In this document: positions 6,438-10,619 of the stretch, piece by piece | How the letters are laid out: the number at the start of each line of letters is the position of its first letter | How positions within the stretch are numbered: the stretch's first letter is position 1 | Source: an uncultured Flavobacteriaceae bacterium | GTDB lineage: Bacteria > Bacteroidota > Bacteroidia > Flavobacteriales > Flavobacteriaceae | Length of the DNA: 10,619 nt | Reading direction: 5' to 3' | Assembly: GCA_938018045.1 (NCBI GenBank) | Contig: CALIIP010000250.1 | Span: 1 to 10,619 of the forward strand | Translations under genes and position numbers: made by a program | The notes under the pieces: generated by a model | Told to the model about the DNA's origin: nothing | Seen by the model: only the letters and a program-made list of their open reading frames with translations | The model's database searches: none

Positions 6438-7369
6438 TGAAAATTGTCGCGTTTTTCAATTTAATACGATGGAAAAACTTGCTACTAATTGCACTAATGC
6501 AATTTTTAATTAAATATTGTTTTTTGACAGGTTTTGGTTTCCAAACAACACTATCAAACCAACTCTTCTTTATTTTAGTTTTTGCAACAATTACAATAAC
6601 AGCTTCAGGATATATAATTAATGATATCATTGATTTGAAAATTGATATTATCAATAAACCAAACAAAATAATTATTGATAATAAAATATCGGCTTCAAAT
6701 TCAAAAAACCTCTATTTTACACTCACAATTCTTGGAATTCTTACTGGAACTTATTTATCATTCATCATAGGAAAGGCAAGTCTTAGCCTTTATTTTATTG
6801 GCGTTTCACTTCTTTTATTTTTATATTCAAAGTATTTAAAAGGGAGGATTATAATTGGCAACATAATAGTTTCATTGCTTTTAGCATTCAGTATTTTAAT
6901 TATTTTACTTTTTGATACTCCGTTACCAATAAACATGAAGCAAATTAATGAAGTCATAAAAATTCAACATGCAATAATATTTTATTCGATTTTTGCATTT
7001 TTACTGAATTTTGTCAGAGAAATCATTAAAGATATTGAAGATATTGATGGTGATTATAACGAAGGCTTAAAAACATTTCCAATTGTTTTTGGAAGGAAAA
7101 CAGCTCGTAATTTTGCAATTTCAATAAGTGTAATTACAATTTACTTACTCATTTTTGTAAGTGTTCGATTTATAGAGATTAAAACAATTGCTTTTGCTTA
7201 TATACTATTGTTAATCTTCTGCCCACTACTCTATTTTGTAATTCGAACATGGAATTCAGAAACTAAAAAGCAATATTATTTTTTAAGTAAATTGTTGAAA
7301 ATCAATATTTTATTAGGAGTTTTATCAATACCAATAATCTCAAATTATCTAAAATATGTTATCCTCTAA
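6437..7369 (+). CDS. UbiA-family membrane prenyltransferase (GGGP-transferase-like)
   Basis: 310 residues, almost entirely hydrophobic, with about eight or nine predicted helices. Both Asp-rich motifs of the UbiA superfamily are present: NDIIDLKID (Asn62, Asp63, Asp66, Asp70), followed by NKP, and REIIKDIEDIDGD (residues 194-206). These bind Mg2+ and the prenyl diphosphate; the family transfers a prenyl chain to an aromatic or glycerol-phosphate acceptor at the membrane. Flavobacterial members of this type are usually labelled geranylgeranylglycerol-phosphate geranylgeranyltransferase, an archaeal lipid enzyme, but that is transferred by similarity and the acceptor cannot be read from the sequence. 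MenA or haem O synthase are less likely from the motif spelling. Its ATG overlaps the smpB stop and its last 14 bases overlap maf. The class is secure, the substrate not. Confidence 0.88.
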   Translation: MKIVAFFNLIRWKNLLLIALMQFLIKYCFLTGFGFQTTLSNQLFFILVFATITITASGYIINDIIDLKIDIINKPNKIIIDNKISASNSKNLYFTLTILGILTGTYLSFIIGKASLSLYFIGVSLLLFLYSKYLKGRIIIGNIIVSLLLAFSILIILLFDTPLPINMKQINEVIKIQHAIIFYSIFAFLLNFVREIIKDIEDIDGDYNEGLKTFPIVFGRKTARNFAISISVITIYLLIFVSVRFIEIKTIAFAYILLLIFCPLLYFVIRTWNSETKKQYYFLSKLLKINILLGVLSIPIISNYLKYVIL

Positions 7370-7934
7370 ACTAAAAAAATACAATCTTATACTTGCTTCT
7401 GGCTCGCCAAGAAGGCAACAATTTTTAAAAGATTTAAAACTTGATTTCACAATTGATGTCCGAGAAATTGAGGAAGTATATCCAGAAGAATTAAAAGGAA
7501 ATGAAATCACAGATTTTTTAGCCGAATTAAAAGCATCTGCATTTAAGAACTTAAATAAAAATGATATTTTAATCACTTCAGACACCATTGTTTGGATGGA
7601 AAATAATGCAATCGGAAAACCAAAAGACAGAAATGACGCTATTAAAATATTTAAAAAATTATCAGGAAAGAAACATCAAGTTATAACGTCGATTTGTATA
7701 AAGACTTCTAACAAAACAAACATTATTAATGATACTACAGATGTATATTTTAAAGTTTTATCTGACGAAGAAATAGAATTTTATATTGATAATTTTCATC
7801 CTTATGATAAGGCTGGAGGCTATGGAATTCAAGATTGGATTGGTTATATTGGCGTAGAAAAAATTGAAGGTAGTTTTTTTAACGTTATGGGATTACCTGT
7901 TCATAAGTTATATACAGAATTGTCAAAATTCTAA
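7356..7934 (+). CDS. maf: Maf-like nucleoside triphosphate pyrophosphatase
   Basis: 192 residues, the usual Maf length. It hydrolyses certain (often modified) nucleoside triphosphates to monophosphates and pyrophosphate in the cytoplasm and was first linked to septum inhibition. Visible motifs: the phosphate loop ASGSPRRQQFL (14-24), the catalytic Asp76 in TSDTIVW, IGKPKD (86-91), DKAGGYGIQD (151-160) and the C-terminal EGSFFNVMGLP (171-181). The DKAGGYGIQ wording fits the dTTP/UTP (YhdE-type) group and not the 7-methyl-GTP (YceF) group, so I favour dTTP/UTP pyrophosphatase. All key residues are intact. The gene begins inside the end of the prenyltransferase gene with a 14-base overlap in another frame, so it is the last member of the smpB operon. 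No hairpin terminator follows it; the next gene's promoter does. Confidence 0.95.
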   Translation: MLSSKLKKYNLILASGSPRRQQFLKDLKLDFTIDVREIEEVYPEELKGNEITDFLAELKASAFKNLNKNDILITSDTIVWMENNAIGKPKDRNDAIKIFKKLSGKKHQVITSICIKTSNKTNIINDTTDVYFKVLSDEEIEFYIDNFHPYDKAGGYGIQDWIGYIGVEKIEGSFFNVMGLPVHKLYTELSKF

Positions 7935-7956
7935 TTTTTAATTTAACACAATCCAT

Positions 7957-7964
7957 TATTTTTG
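7957..7964 (+). promoter_or_regulatory. -7 element before the transketolase gene
   Basis: TATTTTTG is a perfect match to TAnnTTTG, 21 bases before the ATG at 7986. No clear TTTG occurs at the usual -33 distance, only T-rich sequence, so the promoter may be modest or assisted. A separate promoter here means the transketolase gene need not depend on the smpB operon. Confidence 0.55.
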
Positions 7965-7985
7965 CTTAAACAACATAACTAACAA

Positions 7986-8939
7986 ATGAAAAAATACACT
8001 TTCACAGAAAAAAAAGATACGCGATCAGGTTTTGGAGATGGTTTAACACATTTAGGACGTACAAATCCTAATGTAGTTGCTTTATGTGCCGATTTAATTG
8101 GTTCTTTAAAGATGCAAACTTTTATTGATGAGAATCCAGAACGATTTTTTCAAGTAGGAATTGCTGAAGCAAATATGATTGGAATTGCTGCTGGTTTAAC
8201 TATTGGAGGCAAAATTCCGTTTACAGGAACTTTTGCAAACTTTTCTACTGGAAGAGTTTATGATCAAATACGCCAATCAGTTGCTTATTCAGGTAAAAAT
8301 GTAAAAATCTGTGCTTCACATGCAGGATTAACACTTGGTGAAGATGGTGCAACACATCAAATATTAGAAGACATTGGGTTAATGAAAATGCTTCCAGGAA
8401 TGACTGTTATCAATCCTTGTGATTACAATCAAACCAAAGCAGCAACAATTGCAATTGCAGATTATGAAGGTCCAGTTTACTTAAGATTTGGTAGGCCAAA
8501 AGTACCTGTTTTCATGCCAGAAGGTCAGAAATTTGAAATTGGTAAGGCAATTCAATTAACTGAAGGAACAGATGTAACAATTGTTGCTACAGGACATTTA
8601 GTTTGGGAAGCATTACAAGCATCTGAACAATTAGAAAAATTAGGGATCTCTGCAGAAGTTATAAATATACACACCATAAAACCTTTGGATGAAGAGGCTA
8701 TTTTAAAGTCTGTTGCAAAAACAGGCTGTATAGTAACTGCAGAAGAGCACAATAAGTTTGGTGGTCTTGGAGAAAGTGTTTCTAGAACATTGGCACTAAA
8801 CAATCCTACACCACAAGAATTTGTTGCTGTAAATGATAGTTTTGGTGAATCTGGTACTCCAGATCAATTGATGGAAAAATATGGCTTAAGTGCAAATGAT
8901 GTTGTAAAAGCTGCACAAAAAGCAATTTCTAGAAAATAA
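7986..8939 (+). CDS. Transketolase, C-terminal subunit (split enzyme)
   Basis: 317 residues. It corresponds to the pyrimidine-binding and C-terminal domains of transketolase, which moves two-carbon units between sugar phosphates with thiamine diphosphate in the pentose phosphate pathway. The pyrimidine domain (about 8-165) carries GIAEANMIGIAAGL, where Glu61 should activate the cofactor, and SHAGLTLGEDGATHQ (111-125). The C-terminal domain (about 185-310) has VTIVATGHLVWEAL, INIHTIKPLD and GGLGESV. The thiamine-diphosphate-binding N-terminal half (GDG...N motif) is not encoded here, so the protein must pair with a separate subunit of about 280 residues. In Bacteroidetes that partner is usually the immediately preceding gene; here the preceding gene is maf. 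1-Deoxyxylulose-5-phosphate synthase or a dehydrogenase E1-beta are less likely from the motif spelling and the short length. Confidence 0.93.
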   Translation: MKKYTFTEKKDTRSGFGDGLTHLGRTNPNVVALCADLIGSLKMQTFIDENPERFFQVGIAEANMIGIAAGLTIGGKIPFTGTFANFSTGRVYDQIRQSVAYSGKNVKICASHAGLTLGEDGATHQILEDIGLMKMLPGMTVINPCDYNQTKAATIAIADYEGPVYLRFGRPKVPVFMPEGQKFEIGKAIQLTEGTDVTIVATGHLVWEALQASEQLEKLGISAEVINIHTIKPLDEEAILKSVAKTGCIVTAEEHNKFGGLGESVSRTLALNNPTPQEFVAVNDSFGESGTPDQLMEKYGLSANDVVKAAQKAISRK

Positions 8940-8955
8940 ATTGGCACGATTTTCG

Positions 8956-8976
8956 TTAAGATATTGTAAATCTTAA
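8956..8976. repeat. Perfect 7-base inverted repeat in the gap before the OM barrel gene
   Basis: TTAAGAT (8956-8962) and ATCTTAA (8970-8976) are exact complements separated by ATTGTAA. The element fills the 49-base gap between the transketolase stop and the barrel start, ending 12 bases before the ATG. No TAnnTTTG element is visible in the gap. It could be an operator half-site pair, a short leader hairpin, or a weak intergenic stem; no T-tract supports a terminator. Confidence 0.4.
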
Positions 8977-8988
8977 ATTTATAAAATT

Positions 8989-9555
8989 ATGAGGAATGTA
9001 ATAATTACATGTGCCATATTCTTTGGCGCATATTTAACAAGTCACGCACAATTTGGAGTAAAAGGAGGATTAAACTTTAGTTCTAATGGAGATCTTAAAG
9101 AAATTGGTAATGAAATTGAATCTGATGGGAAAATTGGATACAATATTGGCGTCATGTATCAAACAAAAGGCACTGGCTTTTACTTAAGACCAGAATTGGT
9201 ATACACGGCTACAAAAAGTGAATATGATTCTAAAGGCGAGTTTACTATGAAAAAAATTGACATGCCAATTCTATTAGGTTATCATATATTTAAACCTGTC
9301 AGTATTTTTGCAGGACCTTCGCTTCAATATCTTTTAGATTCTGATTTAAAAGGATTTAATTTGAATGATGCTGAAAATGATTTTACTGTCGGATTTCAAT
9401 TTGGTGCAGCAGTAGAACTTGGAGAAAAACTTAGTATTGATTTAAGATATGAAAAAGGACTCTCAGATAATCTAATTGAGATAAGTGGTCTTCCAGGAGA
9501 AAGAATAGACTCTAGACCAACACAATTAATACTAGGTTTGTCATTAAAATTATAA
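8989..9555 (+). CDS. Small outer-membrane beta-barrel protein (PorT-like)
   Basis: 188 residues. The signal peptide MRNVIITCAIFFGAYLTSHAQ is cleaved probably after Ala20. It is followed by FGVKGGLNFSS and successive amphipathic strands (GYNIGVMYQTK, FYLRPELVYTA, IDMPILLGYHIF, VSIFAGPSLQYLL, FQFGAAVELG, LSIDLRYEKGLSDNL, PTQLILGLSLKL), enough for an eight-strand barrel. The opening GVKGGLN, the IDMPILLGYH strand and the final GLSLKL are typical of the Bacteroidetes PorT/OmpA-like beta-barrel fold. Members of this fold are diverse and mostly of unknown role; PorT itself serves type IX secretion, but this protein is shorter and I do not claim that function. It follows the transketolase gene by 49 bases in the same direction and ends before a strong terminator, so it may be expressed by read-through or from an unseen promoter. 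Confidence 0.9.
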   Translation: MRNVIITCAIFFGAYLTSHAQFGVKGGLNFSSNGDLKEIGNEIESDGKIGYNIGVMYQTKGTGFYLRPELVYTATKSEYDSKGEFTMKKIDMPILLGYHIFKPVSIFAGPSLQYLLDSDLKGFNLNDAENDFTVGFQFGAAVELGEKLSIDLRYEKGLSDNLIEISGLPGERIDSRPTQLILGLSLKL

Positions 9556-9572
9556 AAAACACTATTTAAATA

Positions 9573-9614
9573 AATAAAAAATCCTGTACGCGTAAGCATA
9601 CAGGATTTTTTATT
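9573..9614. terminator. Strong bidirectional rho-independent terminator
   Basis: Two 16-base arms (9573-9588 and 9599-9614) are perfectly complementary; the core is ATCCTGTA/TACAGGAT flanked by A6 and T6. Inside, one C/A mismatch is followed by two G-C pairs closing a GTAA loop, a GNRA-type tetraloop in RNA. The T-run follows the stem in either direction, so it can end transcription of the plus-strand barrel gene and of the convergent minus-strand FKBP gene, which stops at 9631. Confidence 0.92.
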
Positions 9615-9630
9615 ATGTATTAAATTTCAA

Positions 9631-10467
9631 TTAACTATCTGAATCTAAATAATTTGGAGTACCATCCATATCATCATCATCATTTGTAGGATCACCATCA
9701 CCATTGGTATCTTCATCTTTAGTAAGAATTCCATCACCATCATCATCAGTATCTACATAGTTTGGTATTAAATCTTCATCAGTATCGTCATTAGTAACAT
9801 CTCCATCACCATCAATATCTTCATCATTAGAAACTACTCCATCACCATCATGATCTGCAGCCATGGAATAATGCATATCTATCTTAAAAATTAAAGGAGC
9901 ATTTGCAGGTACTAAACCAGACCCACTATTCAAATAACCTAAACCTGAAGGTATAAAAAGAAATCCTTTCCCGAAATTTTCAAATTCTAATGGCTCTCCA
10001 ATCATTGATATATTATCGCCTCCTTTAAACAATGGCATGCCATGTTGCCAACCTTTAATAACGCCTGTCAAATTAAACCATGGATTCCCAATTGTAATTG
10101 TTTCTCTTTGGTCAAAAACAGTTCCGTCAATTAATTCTCCTTTATATGTAGTCAACACATCATCAATTATTGTTGGTTGATATCCAACTCCTTGTTCAGA
10201 AACTATGTAATATAAAGTATAATCAATTTCATTTTCAACCACAGCTATAGATTGAACTATATCTGAAAATGGTGTTTGACCAGCATCAACTTCTTTAATA
10301 GAATCTAATGCAACATCATAGTAATGAGTTGCTAAATAGCTAACCAAAGAATCGTTATCGATTATTGCTTGTGCTGCATGATCAAATGGTGTGAAATTAT
10401 CATCTTCATTACATGAAAAAATCATTATTGTAAGAGCAAATAGTAAACCTAACTTTTTTATATTCAT
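9631..10467 (-). CDS. FKBP-type peptidyl-prolyl isomerase lipoprotein with C-terminal Ca2+-type repeats
   Basis: 278 residues. The signal MNIKKLGLLFALTIMIFSC makes Cys19 the lipid anchor, followed by NEDDN, an acidic stretch like flavobacterial surface-lipoprotein signals. Residues about 100-199 are an FKBP domain: TYKGELIDGTVFD (Tyr108, Phe118, Asp119), GVIKGW (Val136, Ile137, Trp140), FIPSGLGY (Tyr178), VPANAPLIFKIDM (Phe194). Aligned by eye with FKBP12, the aromatic active-site residues are kept, so prolyl isomerase activity is likely; it would help fold envelope proteins. Residues 205-276 are two tandem 36-residue units rich in DxDGDG, NDD and PNYxDxD, resembling thrombospondin type 3 calcium-binding repeats. 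It is related in layout to GldI-like FKBP lipoproteins, but the acidic tail and the lack of gliding genes nearby argue against calling it gldI. It converges on the barrel gene across a shared terminator. Confidence 0.93.
   Translation of the reverse strand: MNIKKLGLLFALTIMIFSCNEDDNFTPFDHAAQAIIDNDSLVSYLATHYYDVALDSIKEVDAGQTPFSDIVQSIAVVENEIDYTLYYIVSEQGVGYQPTIIDDVLTTYKGELIDGTVFDQRETITIGNPWFNLTGVIKGWQHGMPLFKGGDNISMIGEPLEFENFGKGFLFIPSGLGYLNSGSGLVPANAPLIFKIDMHYSMAADHDGDGVVSNDEDIDGDGDVTNDDTDEDLIPNYVDTDDDGDGILTKDEDTNGDGDPTNDDDDMDGTPNYLDSDS
9640..9855 (-). repeat. Two tandem 108-base units coding the acidic repeats
   Basis: Bases 9855-9748 and 9747-9640 encode two copies of a 36-residue unit with the shared pattern D-x-D-G-D-G-x4-DED-x2-GDGD-x-TNDD-x-D-x4-PNY-x-D. 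The DNA copies have diverged at many third positions while the Asp, Gly, Asn, Pro and Tyr codon positions are kept, so the duplication is old and under protein-level selection. The protein ends with the second copy. Confidence 0.85.
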
Positions 10468-10505
10468 TTTTAAACTTTATTTAAGTGCGCAAGATACAAT
10501 TTTCA

Positions 10506-10513
10506 TACCTTTG
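10506..10513 (+). promoter_or_regulatory. -7 element before the S4-domain gene
   Basis: TACCTTTG matches TAnnTTTG exactly, 33 bases before the ATG at 10547, which gives a leader of about 29 bases. No good TTTG is visible at -33. The region also holds the start of the divergent FKBP gene, for which I see no convincing -7 element. Confidence 0.55.
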
Positions 10514-10546
10514 TTAAAAGACAAACGTGAAAATTTAACTTTTTGT

Positions 10547-10619
10547 ATGAGAATTGATAAATATTTATGGTGTATACGATATTTTAAAACTAGAAATATA
10601 GCAACTGAAGCCTGTAAAA
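10547..10619 (+). CDS. S4-domain RNA-binding protein, Hsp15-like (first 24 codons)
   Basis: The 24 visible residues, MRIDKYLWCIRYFKTRNIAT then EACK, match the start of the S4 RNA-binding domain of the Hsp15/HslR family (R-x-D-K-x-L-W-x-x-R-x-x-K-T-R). Escherichia coli Hsp15 binds 50S subunits that carry stranded peptidyl-tRNA after heat shock. The frame runs off the window end, so length and any C-terminal extension are unknown. The ATG follows a perfect -7 element, and the gene is divergent from the FKBP lipoprotein gene. A general S4-domain protein such as a pseudouridine synthase is less likely because those start differently. Confidence 0.85.
   Translation, partial: MRIDKYLWCIRYFKTRNIATEACK

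Noticed and set aside
6421..6666. Minus-strand open frame opposite the prenyltransferase start
   Set aside because: It overlaps the first Asp-rich region of a well-supported UbiA gene and the smpB stop, and has no independent support.
9640..9855. Short CATCATCAC-rich repeats considered as a CRISPR array or microsatellite
   Set aside because: They are the complement of Asp/Gly/Asn codons in the acidic repeats of the FKBP protein, with a 108-base period and no unique spacers.
9631..10467. Identification of the FKBP gene as gldI (gliding motility)
   Set aside because: GldI shares the FKBP lipoprotein layout, but the calcium-type tail and the absence of other gld genes nearby do not support the specific name.

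Overview
The window looks like chromosomal DNA of a marine-type member of the Flavobacteriaceae (Bacteroidota). It is AT-rich, starts lack Shine-Dalgarno sites, and most transcription units start behind a Bacteroidetes-type -7 element (TAnnTTTG). The gene content fits: a split transketolase, a flavobacterial UbiA-like prenyltransferase, PorT-like barrels, and lipoproteins with acidic residues after the lipobox cysteine. There is no integrase, transposase, phage gene, CRISPR array, tRNA or rRNA, so this is housekeeping plus envelope DNA and not a mobile island.

Layout. Positions 1-1121 (minus) hold the N-terminal three quarters of IMP dehydrogenase (guaB), cut by the window edge. Positions 1185-4227 (minus) are a tight four-gene operon, in transcription order: an OprO/P-like porin, a small exported FMN-binding protein with a covalent-flavinylation motif, a four-helix membrane protein and a lipoprotein. 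A very good promoter (TTTG-N19-TATATTTG) precedes the porin. Positions 4353-5864 (minus) encode a lipoprotein of the 5'-nucleotidase/UshA family. It is divergent from an overlapping plus-strand operon of smpB, a UbiA-like prenyltransferase and maf (5982-7934). The two divergent promoters are mirror images about position 5917. Then come the C-terminal half of a split transketolase (7986-8939) and a small outer-membrane barrel (8989-9555). A strong hairpin terminator (9573-9614) separates these from a convergent FKBP-type prolyl isomerase lipoprotein carrying two 36-residue calcium-binding type repeats (9631-10467). The window ends in the first 24 codons of an S4-domain (Hsp15-like) RNA-binding protein.

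The part most likely to be an undescribed system is the 1185-4227 operon. It combines an outer-membrane pore, a periplasm-facing flavoprotein, a membrane protein with a His-x-His pair near the outer face of a helix, and a lipoprotein. I infer an envelope redox or reductive-uptake module; its substrate cannot be read from the sequence. The other genes are recognisable families. Smaller points of interest are a His-to-Tyr change in the metallophosphatase active site, the mirrored divergent promoters, the missing N-terminal transketolase partner, and the FKBP/calcium-repeat fusion.
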